Source: Trachelipus rathkii
Lineage: Eukaryota; Arthropoda; Malacostraca; Isopoda; Trachelipodidae
Reading direction: 5' to 3'
Assembly (NCBI GenBank): GCA_015478945.1
Contig: JABUQX010065604.1
Span: 15,001 to 35,000 of the forward strand
DNA length: 20,000 nucleotides
Shown: piece by piece, positions 1-9,596 of the stretch
How positions within the stretch are numbered: position 1 is the first letter of the stretch
Layout: each line of letters starts with the position of its first letter
The notes under the pieces: model-generated
What the model saw: the letters and a program-made list of their open reading frames with translations, nothing else
Database searches by the model: none
Told to the model about the DNA's origin: nothing
Made by a program: the position numbers and the translations under genes

Positions 1-17
1 TTATATATATATGATAT

Positions 18-113
18 TAGAGGTGCACCGGAATTCCGGGCCGGAATTTTACCTTTTTTCCGGTCCGGTTTCGGCCTGAAAATTTTGAAAAATTCCGGCC
101 GGAACCGGAATTA
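18..113 (+). repeat. hAT left terminal and subterminal CCGGAA block
   Basis: The terminal TAGAGGTG motif is followed by at least five CCGGAA or TTCCGG hexamers in both orientations, including the palindrome CCGGAATTCCGG. Its counterpart at the right end is in inverse orientation. Clusters of short inverted hexamers next to the TIR are known transposase contact sites in hAT elements; that role here is inferred. Confidence 0.7.
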
Positions 114-329
114 CTAATTTACTTGATAATTAAAAAATTTGCTGGAAGGGATTTATTTACATAACCCATAGCCCATCTTTTAACAAAATATAATGGTAGT
201 CTTGTGTAGTATTCATACACAGTGTATTACATAACTACAGTAATATTGAAAATACAGTTTACTCAAAATATCTCAAATATAGGCATATAAGATACTATTA
301 AATTCAAATTAAAAAATTTAAAATTATAT

Positions 330-478
330 ATATATATATATATAATATCATATATATATATAATATATTTAATATATATAATATTAATATATATATATAT
401 TATCTATATATATATATATATATAATATATATATATAATTTATATATAATAATATATAAATATATATTATATATATAA
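330..478. repeat. (AT)n microsatellite
   Basis: Imperfect AT dinucleotide tract with scattered AA and TT breaks, inside the hAT element. Confidence 0.9.
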
Positions 479-479
479 G

Positions 480-660
480 ACCTGTTATGTTTTAAGACTC
501 CGTCGTTTTGATTTTTTTTTTTTTTTTTCATATTTTCTAGTATATGATCCTAAAAATCAATTTCAATTTACGTGGTGACGGACATGATTCAAAAATATAT
601 AGGTCCAGTTAGGTTTTACAACTCCGTCAGTTTAATTTTTTTTTTTTTTCTTTTTTTTTA
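480..660 (+). repeat. Tandem pair of about 120-bp units with poly(T)
   Basis: The stretch GACCTGTTATGTTTTAAGAC followed by TCCGTC and a T run (480-528) recurs as GGTCCAGTTAGGTTTTACAA followed by CTCCGTC and a T run (602-659). The unit is about 122 bp. Poly(T) after each copy suggests two minus-strand retroposed copies or one duplicated insertion. The family is not recognised. Confidence 0.6.
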
Positions 661-942
661 ACTAAAGGAATACCCAAGGGTATAACCGAGAGAGAGAGGG
701 GGTCTCTCGGGCCTCGTGGGAACGACAGGTAGACTATTTCCCCCCCCTTCCGGGAAGGGTCTCCGGAACCGGTCTCGTGGGCCGGTAGTCTCCGTTTTGG
801 TATGTTGGGGGTGTGGTCGCGGGGGTGTTCCTCCGCCCTCTTCCCTACGGGGTGGTATGGGTTGATGAAGCTCGTTGGCCCCGTGTGGCGCGGTCGGTTC
901 TTGGTGTCCCGCGTCGGGGCTTGGCTGTGGAGCTCGCCGTTG

Positions 943-972
<30 letters not shown>
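636..972 (-). mobile_element. GC-rich poly(A)-flanked insert, possible minus-strand retroposon
   Basis: An island of about 285 bp (662-946), far richer in G+C than its surroundings, sits between two T runs (636-659 and 947-972). On the minus strand it would begin after an A run with TTAACAACGGCGAGCTCC and end TTCCTTTAGTTAAAAAAAAA, so the second A run is at the right place to be a poly(A) tail. A minus-strand frame is open through it (627-1004), with charged residues (Arg, Pro, His, Glu rich) and Lys runs from the poly(A) tracts at each end. I do not recognise the protein and see no clear Pol III A and B boxes. Poly(A) plus abrupt composition change supports retroposition; a non-LTR fragment, SINE or processed transcript are all possible. 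Confidence 0.4.
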
Positions 973-973
<1 letters not shown>

Positions 974-999
974 GTGAAAGAAAATTTTTTTTGTTTTTT

Positions 1000-1785
1000 G
1001 GCATTGTTTGTAATATAGCTTTTTGAGCATCGCTGAGGATATTATTTTATTGGTTTTCTGTAAAGTGTTGTAGGCTTTCGAAGATATTCATTTATGGTAA
1101 AGGGGAAAAAAATATTTTTTTTGTTTTTTTTGTTTTTACATTTTTGTAGATAAGTCTTTATAGGCGCTGATTCAATATTAATTGGTTTTGTAAGTGCGTT
1201 ACTTTCGTGGGATAATTCATTTTTTGAATAATATATTGATATTTGAGTTAATGTGATTTGGTTTATAGTCTGGTAGTTGTTGGTATCAGATATTGTAGTT
1301 TTCGGGATTGGATCGGTGTGTTGGTTTTGAGATGTCGATTGGCTCGGATTGCTGACTTGTGGCTCTCTGTGTTTGGAGGTGGGAGTGGTGCTATTTGTTG
1401 GTGTTGTTCAATAGCTGTTGGTTGTGTGGTAGGAATTTGTTTTAAGTGTTTGATGTAATTAAAAGTATACAGTGATATAAGATATGGAAGAGATTGCGTA
1501 GGATAGACTTGGGACGGGAGGTGTCTTAAACATATATGCAGGGGCCCTATATTATTTGATTGTTATGAGTGTGTGTTATGGGGTTGTGGTTTATATACTA
1601 ATAATTAATATATATATATGATATAATTTATATTATATAAAATAATATTTAGGTTGTAGGTATGTTAGGTGGTAGGTAGGGTAGTATTGAGGTAGTGATT
1701 GAGGGGTTGGTTGATTGTTGGTTAGTCTTTTATATAATATATAAAGTTTTGTATGTGTGTGTTATAATAGTGAGAGAGTATTATA
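1000..1785. other. G/T-skewed unassigned stretch
   Basis: The plus strand is strongly enriched in G and T and depleted in C, especially 1650-1730 where GGTAGG, GGTTGG and GTTAGG recur. Interrupted (AT)n appears at 1605-1655. A 66-codon plus frame at 1258-1458 follows the skew and has no recognisable motif. I see no gene here; it lies within the hAT element. Confidence 0.5.
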
Positions 1786-2085
1786 TTATATAGGTGCGGG
1801 GTTATTAATATATACGAGGTTGTATTGATATATAATAATATATTGCAATCGGAACATAACATAGTCCAATTTTTCATAATAGAAGCTGCTCGTTGAAGCT
1901 ATGGGAGGTAGTGCTGTAGAAATTAAATGTCTTTTGTTTTGAGGAGGTGGGTTGTGGTAGGGTATCTTCGGGGAGTGTAGTGTGTAATGATTGATATCTG
2001 GAGCTGTGGCATTAGATACTTCGTTGTATGTACTGCTGATCTCAAGTTCGCTCTGTGTAGATTGTGGTGACGAGCAACATTTCCT
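1786..2085 (-). pseudogene. Open remnant of transposase linker (99 codons, no start)
   Basis: A minus-strand frame stays open for 99 codons from just after a stop at 2086-2088 to a TAA at 1786-1788, with no ATG near its beginning. It starts with Lys-Cys-Cys-Ser-Ser-Pro-Gln-Ser-Thr and is rich in Ser, Thr, Pro, Asn and Tyr for about 70 residues before running into AT-rich sequence. hAT transposases commonly have a Ser/Thr/Pro/Gln-rich linker after the BED finger, and this frame follows the BED remnant directly on the same strand, which is why I join them in interpretation. It has no catalytic motif of its own and could be chance. Confidence 0.35.
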
Positions 2086-2114
2086 CTACAAAAAATATTT
2101 TCCTAACTAGAAAT

Positions 2115-2205
2115 ATGATATTTTGGTTGAAGATGGGCAAACAAGTTCTATGAGTCCCTGCTCTTCAGTGATTGCTAATGGCTGGTTTTAACTCATTGCA
2201 ATAAA
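2115..2205 (-). pseudogene. Degenerate BED zinc-finger remnant of a hAT transposase
   Basis: Translated on the minus strand, the segment ends with the residues NLFAHLQPKYH, preceded by a serine-rich stretch. This matches the second half of the BED finger of hAT transposases, where a ...SNLxxHLxxxH pattern supplies the histidine zinc ligands. The upstream Cys-x-x-Cys half is only hinted at by a Cys-Asn-Glu frame fragment at about 2195-2205 in another frame, and in-frame stops interrupt the segment. In intact proteins the BED finger is an N-terminal DNA-binding domain, which fits its place just inside the right terminus. The call rests on a short motif plus location inside a hAT-like element, so it is moderate. 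Confidence 0.42.
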
Positions 2206-2690
2206 ATTTATTGTTTTCTGAAGAATTGCTTGTTGATTTTGGGGTCAATGATATGGCAAAAATTTTTTGGGGGAAGAAATTTTCCTCAAGACTCACGTTG
2301 TTTCAACTCGGCTTCGATCTTTCGCTATTTTGGGCGTTCGCAGATGTCTAGAAAATAAAGGATTCTCCCTTTTACTATCCAAACTTTTGACTTCAGATAT
2401 TCTCTTTGGTGATTTTCCATATGTTTATGAAGTGGCATTGCATATTAAATGTTTTTGGTGAACTACCTGGTTTTATTTTTTTTTTTGTGGCATATTTTAC
2501 ACTCTATTAAAGATTTTGGTAACATTATAATAATAAAAAAATCTTTTACGAAGATGGCATTTTAAAACAATTTTGTGAGATTATTATGACAAATCTGTAA
2601 TCAATTAATGAATAAAGATTTTATATTGAAAGTTATATAGAATTATTTTTTTTACATTTCTTATAGTTAAATGGAAAGTTCATTAAGAAT
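2206..2690. other. Unassigned hAT interior
   Basis: AT-rich sequence between the BED remnant and the right subterminal block, probably the 5' leader of the old transposase gene. The 64-codon plus-strand frame at 2267-2461 runs opposite to the transposase remnant and has no domain I recognise. Confidence 0.4.
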
Positions 2691-2786
2691 ATTCCGGTTT
2701 TCCTCGGCCGGAATTTTTTTTTGTGATTCCGGCCTAATTCCGGTTCCGGCCGGGAACCGAAAATTTCAGTTCCGGTAACACCCCTA
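2691..2786 (-). repeat. hAT right terminal and subterminal CCGGAA block
   Basis: This stretch carries ATTCCGG, CGGCCGGAA, ATTCCGGCC, TTCCGGTTCCGGCCGGG and a terminal CCGGTAACACCCCTA. Read on the minus strand it starts TAGGGGTG and matches the left end. Right after it begins an (AT)n tract that probably contains the target-site duplication. Confidence 0.7.
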
Positions 2787-2925
2787 ATATATATATATTT
2801 ATATATTTATATATAATTATATATATATATAATATAATATTATATTATATATATATATATATTATCTATATATTATTATATCATATATATATATATTATT
2901 ATATATATATATATATATATATATT
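2787..2925. repeat. (AT)n microsatellite flanking the hAT right end
   Basis: Imperfect AT repeat starting directly at the transposon terminus. It matches the (AT)n at the left edge of the window and hides any target duplication. Confidence 0.9.
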
Positions 2926-3721
2926 TGTGCGCGCTTCAATTCGTGCTAATAAAAGTAAATATCTTTCCGCGTAGTTCTTCAGTTTTTATAGAGTCTAATA
3001 GTTTGCGAACATTCTCTGAGGGAGATCCTCAAATAAAATGAGACCGAACGAAAAATTTTAACGAAACGTCAACTTCGTCTAGACTCTAGAGGAACTAATT
3101 CCCAGATTAATTTACTTTTTAAAAATACATGAGCAAATGTTATATACTAAGGATAGTTATATCGTTGTGAAAATTCGAACGGAAGAATTAGTGATAGTTT
3201 CTGTAAACGTGTTTGTCGCCTATTTTGAAAAAAAAAATGACCTATAGTTTATAATACAGGGGATTGTATTGGTCACAATTAACTATATTTTAGCTATGAA
3301 AAAGAAAACACTATTTTTTGTTTTTTATAATATATGTACTCCCTGCATTATTGTTGTTATTTTCTAATATTTATTGAGAAATATTTTGAGATATTATAAC
3401 TTGTGGTATTCCACCGTTATGATATTTTGTTAATTTACTATGTAGGCAACCCAATTTTATTTATATCCCCCCCCCATGGTAAAAAATCCAAGGGACCTAG
3501 AAAGTTTTCCACCCGAGTTAAGTTATCAGATCAACGCGACCAACATTGCCCGAAACTCAGCGTTTGAAATCATTCAAATACGAATTAATAAAACTCCTTA
3601 ACTATTTGATCTGTAAGTGTGTAAGTATTAGCAGCACAGAATCAATACTTTAAAGGAGCATAAATTCTATATATCATACATTTGCAAAAACCACTCACTC
3701 CCAACATGATGGTTTCATTTT
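2926..3721. other. Unassigned AT-rich spacer
   Basis: About 0.8 kb of mixed AT-rich sequence with a C9 run at 3468-3476 and several A runs. No open frame of note, no RNA gene and no repeat partner elsewhere in the window was found. It lies just outside the large inverted repeat and has no counterpart beyond the right arm. Confidence 0.5.
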
Positions 3722-3784
3722 AGGGAAGAGAGAGGGGGAGGGTTGTAGAAGGGAGGGGAGAAGAGAAAGAAAATCTAATTATAG

Positions 3785-4115
3785 CTTAAGCCTAAAGGTG
3801 TAAGGTATCAGCTGTCAATTCATAACTTAAAATATGACTTTTTTTAAGAAGCGGGAAGATTTAATTACCTTTTAAGTCTAAAAAGATTAATTATCTTTTT
3901 AAAACCAATTACTTTTAATTGGCAGGTTTTAAAAAATTACGACGTAATTGTAAGAAGGGGAGAGAAACGAATACATTTTGTTTAAACCAATTACTTCAAC
4001 TTGACAGGTTTTAAAAATTTATGACTTTTTTAAAAGAAGGGCGACTAAGCTGTTGACAAAGGAATTATCAGTTAAGCCTAAAGGGTAAAGGTATCAACTG
4101 CCAATTATAACGTTT
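3785..4115 (+). repeat. Outer-arm module with internal direct repeats
   Basis: TTAAGCCTAAAGGTGTAAGG at 3786 recurs as TTAAGCCTAAAGGGTAAAGG at about 4074, each followed by TATCARCTGYCAATT. Between them, AACCAATTACTT with a downstream GACAGG or GGCAGG and GTTTTAAAAA occurs at about 3903 and 3984. The module is therefore a nested duplication with roughly 290-bp and 80-bp offsets. A diverged mirror copy lies at about 16800-17130. Confidence 0.65.
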
Positions 4116-4235
4116 ATACATAGGGTAAGTTGAACAAAGCATCCAGATGTTCTTGTAATTGACACCAGTTCTTTGTTCTTGCCCTAACAAGAATACAGTT
4201 CAACACCTGTTACACGAAGCCTGAAGAAACACATA

Positions 4236-4285
4236 CAATAATACATACATACATAACACATACATACATACAATACATATAGAAT
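4236..4285 (+). repeat. (ACAT)n microsatellite
   Basis: Interrupted ACAT/ATAC tetranucleotides between the conserved 57-bp segment and the CTAA array. The right arm has the matching GTAT tract at about 16655-16690. Confidence 0.85.
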
Positions 4286-4299
4286 ACTTCTCTCCTAGA

Positions 4300-4494
4300 G
4301 CTAACTACTAACTAAATACTGAACTTAACAACTTAACTAACTACTAACGTAACTACTAACTAACTAACTAACTAACTATACTAACTAACTAAGTGAACTA
4401 ACTGAACTAACTAACTAACATAACAACTAAACGTAATAACTACTAACCTACTACCTACTAACTACTAACTAACTAACTAACTAAACTAATAACT

Positions 4495-4587
<93 letters not shown>

Positions 4588-4626
4588 CTAACTAACTAAC
4601 TAACTAAACTAACTAACTAACTAACT

Positions 4627-4670
<44 letters not shown>

Positions 4671-4778
4671 CATAAACTAACTAACTAAACTAACTACTAA
4701 CTAACTAACTAACTAACTAAACTAACTAACTAACTACTAACTAACTAACTAACTAACTAACTAACACTAACTAACTAC

Positions 4779-4813
<35 letters not shown>

Positions 4814-4942
4814 CTACTAACTAACTAACTAACTAACTACTAACTAACTAACTAACTAACTAACTACTACTAATACTAACACTAACAACTATCTCTAACT
4901 AACTAACGTAACTAACTAAACTAAACTAACTAACTAACTAAG

Positions 4943-4977
<35 letters not shown>

Positions 4978-5180
4978 GCAACTAACTAACTACTAACTAA
5001 CTATTACTAACTAACTAACTAACTTAACTACTAACTAACTAACTAACTCAATAACTAACTAACTAACTAACTAACTTACGTACTAACTAACTAACTAACT
5101 AACTACTACTACGAACCTTAACTAACTAACTAACGTAACTAATAACTAACTACTAACTAACTAACTAACTAACTAACTAC

Positions 5181-5253
<73 letters not shown>

Positions 5254-5327
5254 ACTAACTAACTAACTACTAATACTAACTAACTAACTTACTACTAAAC
5301 TAACTAACTAACTAACTAACTAACTCT
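4300..5327 (+). repeat. (CTAA)n array, about 1 kb
   Basis: Roughly 250 tetranucleotides of CTAA, with many units missing one base (CTA or CTAAA) scattered through it. The same tract in the right arm is only about 90 bp, so either this arm expanded or the right one contracted or collapsed in assembly. It is a 4-base repeat and not an arthropod-type TTAGG or vertebrate TTAGGG telomere. No spacers of constant length, so it is not a CRISPR array. Confidence 0.95.
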
Positions 5328-5339
5328 ATATATTATTAA

Positions 5340-5690
5340 GTAAACAGAATGTATATATATAGAAGTATAGTAATATAATATATATATATATCTATATATA
5401 ATAATATATTATCAAGTCAAATTGCCGACATGTCTTGGAATTTCCTAAGGTCGTTCATATTTAATATATACATTTCGCTTTTCTAAATTTGTAAGTTTCT
5501 ATTTACTTATTTTTTTTAGTTTTTATTTATTTTATGTTTAAAAAGAATCTATATATTTTTAAAACCTTTATTTATTTTTGCTTTTGGTTTTCTTTAAACA
5601 TTTTGGTTTTTAACTATAAAAATTTTATTCTTTCAGTTTATAAATAAGAAAGATTCATTTTTCCATGCCGAAAAAACAGGTAAATCAGTA
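5340..5690. other. AT-rich junction between CTAA array and satellite
   Basis: Holds an (AT)n tract (5350-5410), then a segment with GCCGACATGTCTTGGAATTT whose mirror copy (about 16318-16345) differs only by one-base indels, then T-rich sequence that leads into the first satellite unit. No gene. Confidence 0.6.
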
Positions 5691-8385
5691 AATCAGTGAT
5701 TTATAGGTGGTAGAGGAGGTCTAAATTGCATTGTCCTACCGCTTCCATGATCCATTGGATCTAGTTGGATCTATTTTGATCTATTGATTCAAGTTATAAT
5801 TTTTGTATAACATAACACCAAAGGAGAGGATTATTTGTTTTGTTTGTCTGTTGTAAGATTGTGTTTTTACTAAAAACTTTTATTTATTTCTGTTTTGGTT
5901 TTCTTTAAACATTTTGTTTTACTAAAATTCTTTTCATTTTATGTTTATGACGTAAAAAATTTGCATTTTTACATACCCTATTGCTAAAGCAGTAAATCAT
6001 AAATCAGTAATCAGTAAAATCAGTAAAGTCAGTAACCACCTTCTCATGCTTCCATGATCTATTCTGATCTATTGATCTATTGATTTCAAGTCATATTTTT
6101 TAGTGATAACACAAAAACTTTTATTTCTTTTGTTTTGTAACTTTAAAAAAATTACATTTTTAACATACTCTATAGCGTAAATTCAGTAATATCTAAGAGT
6201 ACCTTATCCACCACTCTCCTACCCCACTTGGGTTTTGGTGTGATCCATTTGATCAATTGATCTATGATTTCTATTGATCTATTGATCCTAATTGATTCGT
6301 CATAATTTTGTAGTGAACAGAATTCTCGAATATGTTATTTTATTATTTTGCTTTATGATACTGTTAAAAAAATTCCATTTTAACTATACTGCTAAAGTCT
6401 AGGTATAATTATCGAGTAAATCATATATGGATTATAAAACCACCTTCCCTATGCCTACCATGATCTATTGGTCTATTGGATCTATTCGATGCTTTATTTT
6501 GAATTCAATGTGTCAGTACAATGTTGCTGTATAACACAAAAACTTTTCATTTATTTTTGTTTTGTATTCTTTAAATATTTGTTTGTTTTGTACTTTTAAA
6601 AAAATTTAGTTCTTTTTATGTTTTATGACTTAAAAATTTTACACTTTTTAGCATACCCTCACAAGCAGTAATTTCAGTAAATCCAGGTTAATCAAATCTG
6701 GTGTCCATTCCAGCCACCCTCTCTCTACTGCAGTTCAGTGTGATTCGTGATGATTCAAGTTTATTTTTTATTAAAATTGTTTGTTTTACATCCCCATTAA
6801 AGCGTAAATTAGTAGAATCAGTAAATTTCCAGTAAAGCAGTAAATCATGTAAATCAAAATCAGAAAATCAAACTGCCTTCCAGCCACCTTCCTATCCTTC
6901 ATGATCTATTGATCTATTGATCTATTGATCTATGATTCAAGTCATATTTCTGTAGTAACATATCTCAAAAACTTTATTTATTTTGTTTGGTTTTTCTTTT
7001 TAAACATTGATGGGCTTTGTGACTATAAAAATTATTTTTTGTTTTAATTTTTTCTGTTAAACTTTGGTTGTTAACTAAAAATTCTTTGTCATTTATGTTT
7101 ATATACGGTAAAAAATTTGCATTTTTACATACCTAAAGCATAAATCAGGTTCTAAATCAGTAAAGCCAGTACAATCAGTAAATTCAAGTAAATCAAAACT
7201 GTCTTCAGCCACTCCTATCTTCCAGCCCATGATCTATTGATTCGTATTGATCTAGTTGTGAGTGTCTCGTTTTGCAAGTGTCATATTTGGTACTAATCAA
7301 TATCTCAAAACTTTTAATTTATTTTTGTTTTCTTTTCCTTTTAAACATGGCTACTGTTTTTTACTATAAGCAGATTCTATTTTATTTTGTTTTATTTTCG
7401 TTTAAAACATTTGGTGTTAACTAAAATTTTCTTTCATTTTATGTTTATAACGTAAAAATTACATTTTACATACCTTAAGCAGTAAATCGTAAATCAGTTA
7501 ATCATATTTTGATCATTCCTTTCCATGATCTATTGAGTCTAGTCATTCATGTCATATTTTTATTAAAGTGTCATGTTAAACTAACCTAGCTTTAAATCAG
7601 TTAATCAAAACATGCCCTCCTGCCCTTCCATGATCTATTGAGTCTATTGCTCTATTGATTCAATCATATTTTTATTAAAATTGTTATGTTTTTGCATACT
7701 TAAAGCAGTAAATCAGTAATCAACTACCCTCCTGCCCTTCCATGATCTATTGATCTATTGATCTATTGATTCAAGGCATATTTTTATTAAAATTGTTATG
7801 TTATGCATACTCTAAAGCAGTAAATCAGTAAATCGGTTAATCAAAACTACATCCAGCCCACTCTTACCTTCGCATGATCTAATGATCTATTGATCTATGA
7901 TCCTATTGATTCATGTCATATTTTGTATAACATAAACAAAATTTTATTTATTTTGTTTTGGCTTTCTCTTAAAACATTGTTGTTTTTACTAAAATTTATT
8001 CTTTTTATGTTTAAACTAAAATATTTGCATTTTTACATACCCTAAAGAGTAAATTAGTAAATCAGTTAATCAAAGTCCCCTCCTATCCCAATTCGTGATC
8101 TATTGATCTATTGATCTATTGATCTATTGATCTATTGATTTCAAGTCATATTTAGTATAACATAAAAACTTTTATTTATTTTGTTTTGGTTTTCTTTAAA
8201 CACTTTTGTTTTTACTAAAAAATTTTATTTCTTTTTATGTTTATAACTTAAAATATTTGTATTTTTTACATACCCTAAATCAGTTTTAAATCAAACCACC
8301 CACTCTATCCTCCTCCCCATTCGTGATCTATTGAAATCTATTGATCTATTGATCTATTGATTCGTCATATTTTGTATACATAACA
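5690..8385 (+). repeat. Left higher-order satellite of two 8-bp repeats
   Basis: About twelve units, 100 to 440 bp apart, each marked by a cluster of the 8-bp repeat GATCTATT (near 5747, 6056, 6240, 6461, 6900, 7229, 7526, 7627, 7741, 7873, 8094, 8323). Full units run GATCTATT cluster, TGATTCAAGTCATATTTTT, TATAACATAAAAACTTTTA, a T-rich stretch with TTTGTTTTGG and TTCTTTAAACAT, GCATTTTTACATACCCTAAA, a second 8-bp repeat AAATCAGT, then a pyrimidine-rich CCTTCC spacer before the next GATCTATT cluster. Short units (7526-7880) lack the T-rich middle. No open frame survives. It is mirrored in the right arm. Confidence 0.9.
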
Positions 8386-8397
8386 TAAAAAAAAATT

Positions 8398-8460
8398 CTT
8401 AGCTGTAGCTGGTTGTTGTTGAAATGTCGCTGTTGTTGTTGTTTGTTGTTGTTGTTCGCC
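8398..8460 (+). repeat. TTG-triplet tract with conserved leader
   Basis: TTAGCTGTAGCTGGTTGTTG leads into GAAATGTCGC and (TTG)n. The leader is nearly identical to its mirror copy at about 13442-13472; the triplet number differs. Confidence 0.85.
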
Positions 8461-8700
8461 CCTCTGTTAATAGTAATATTTAACGTTCAAGTTTAAATGA
8501 AAATAATACACACTTTTCTTTTCAAACCTATCTGAAAAATTATTAAGTAATTTCCATTAAACATTGTAAACTAAACATAAATATATCTCATCCTAGCCTA
8601 ATCTGACATATGAGCATTTCATTAACTAAGTAACTAATAAATAGAAGTTTCACTGCGCCAGCAGAGAGTGCTTAGCAAATCTCAATCTTTACTATCACAC
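8461..8700 (+). other. Unique arm segment
   Basis: Non-repetitive AT-rich sequence whose mirror copy (about 13165-13405) shows both substitutions and indels, for example CCTAGCCTAATCTGACAT against CCTAGCCTAACCTGACAT. No coding potential seen. Confidence 0.5.
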
Positions 8701-8701
8701 A

Positions 8702-8726
8702 TGCTCAAAATATTTATTATTATTTA

Positions 8727-8763
<37 letters not shown>

Positions 8764-8775
8764 TTATTATATATA
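8702..8775 (+). repeat. (ATT)n microsatellite, left arm
   Basis: Trinucleotide ATT tract of about 70 bp followed by a short (AT)n. The mirror tract is (AAT)n at about 13120-13165. Confidence 0.9.
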
Positions 8776-8781
8776 TATCAG

Positions 8782-8848
8782 AGAACTGTATTTGCTATGC
8801 CATCACGGCCAGCCAATGAAATTCGAGGAATGACTCATTAATCTTAAT
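8782..8848 (+). repeat. 67-bp perfect inverted match to 13049-13115
   Basis: Every base matches the reverse complement of 13049-13115. The segment includes TTTGCTATGCCATCACGGCC and AATGACTCATTAATC. It is an anchor for the alignment of the two arms. Confidence 0.95.
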
Positions 8849-9000
8849 CATCTTTGACGACATGAGAAGGGGTGAACGAGTTTATTAACTTTGTACCCGA
8901 TAGTCTTTTGACCAATTTATTTGTGAGAAGGGTGGTACGAAGACTTTATTAGCTTTGTTTTCCTTTGTGCTTACTTAATCATCGTGTTTTTTATCTTTAA
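8849..9000 (+). repeat. Duplicated ~60-bp module with GACACATGAGAAGGG
   Basis: Two tandem copies of a TCTTTGAC...ATGAGAAGGG...TTTATTA...CTTTGT module. The right arm has both copies too (about 12955-13045), with GACACATGAGAAGGGTAACG preserved better there. The pair therefore predates the inversion. Confidence 0.65.
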
Positions 9001-9009
9001 ACAGTAGTT

Positions 9010-9097
9010 TTATTATTATTATTATTACTTATTATTTATTAATCTATATAATTATTGATATTATTATTAATTATTAGTATTATTATTATTATTATTA
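9010..9097 (+). repeat. Second (ATT)n tract, left arm
   Basis: Interrupted ATT/TTA trinucleotides ending at the 79-bp conserved anchor. The mirror is (AAT)n at 12845-12900. Confidence 0.9.
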
Positions 9098-9480
9098 TCC
9101 ACATAGATCTCACAACACCAATAACGTGTGCGACCATATCGCTTGCATGTTCCTAACTAAAACATTGGTTGGTAAATTGCTCTCTACCTGACACCTAAAC
9201 ATTGCGCAATCTTTAACAAAGAACAAAGGGTTCGGTTACAACATCTGTTATCCGTCTTGAGAGGGTGATACAAAGAACGTGAGAACAAGCCATTCAAAAG
9301 CGTGTGAAAAAGATAATTAGTTTTGAAGGGGGATAATAAACAAAGAACGGGTATCATTAACGAATGAACACTCTGTGCTTTGGATCGGAATGCGGTTGCA
9401 CCAAGCTGTACATGAAGGGTCAATTGGCTATGACGTATAAGACATGTATGTGGCAAACACACATACACATACAACACAAC
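9098..9480 (+). repeat. Conserved inner arm segment with 79-bp perfect match
   Basis: Positions 9098-9176 match the reverse complement of 12766-12844 without a difference; the rest to about 9480 pairs with 12480-12765 with substitutions and indels. Frames open on the minus strand here (9184-9492) and on the plus strand in the mirror copy (12440-12694), and both read similar short peptides such as KTN and LLNG in a Leu/Phe/Cys-rich context. That shows shared sequence, not selection on protein; I see no domain. Confidence 0.8.
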
Positions 9481-9565
9481 ATACACACACACACAATTAT
9501 ATATCGTATATATATATATATATATAGGTATATATATGGTATATTTAGTTATATTATGATATCTA

Positions 9566-9596
<31 letters not shown>

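Larger units (their letters stand above)
18..2786 (-). mobile_element. hAT-like DNA transposon, decayed, about 2.8 kb
   Basis: The left end reads TAGAGGTGCACCGGAA and the right end, on the complementary strand, reads TAGGGGTGTTACCGGAA, so the two ends form an imperfect terminal inverted repeat of about 15 bp. TAGRGGTG termini are typical of hAT superfamily elements. Both ends continue into blocks dense in CCGGAA and its inverse, which are the usual subterminal transposase-binding repeats of this superfamily. hAT elements make 8-bp target duplications; the flanks here are (AT)n on both sides, so TATGATAT against ATATATAT cannot be judged. The interior holds a broken minus-strand BED-finger and linker remnant near the right end, so the element is a degraded copy of an autonomous transposon transcribed right to left. 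No conserved catalytic or C-terminal dimerisation domain was found. Other insertions and (AT)n expansions lie within it. Confidence 0.72.

Noticed and set aside
4300..5327. Telomeric repeat or CRISPR-like array
   Set aside because: The unit is the 4-mer CTAA, not TTAGG or TTAGGG, and there are no constant-length unique spacers between repeats.
5690..8385. CRISPR array from the regular GATCTATT clusters
   Set aside because: Spacers are themselves repetitive and vary from about 100 to 440 bp; the organism is evidently eukaryotic and no cas gene is present.
9184..9492. 102-codon minus-strand gene in the left arm
   Set aside because: It starts in CA/TG repeat sequence, its mirror copy reads a different frame length, and no domain is visible.
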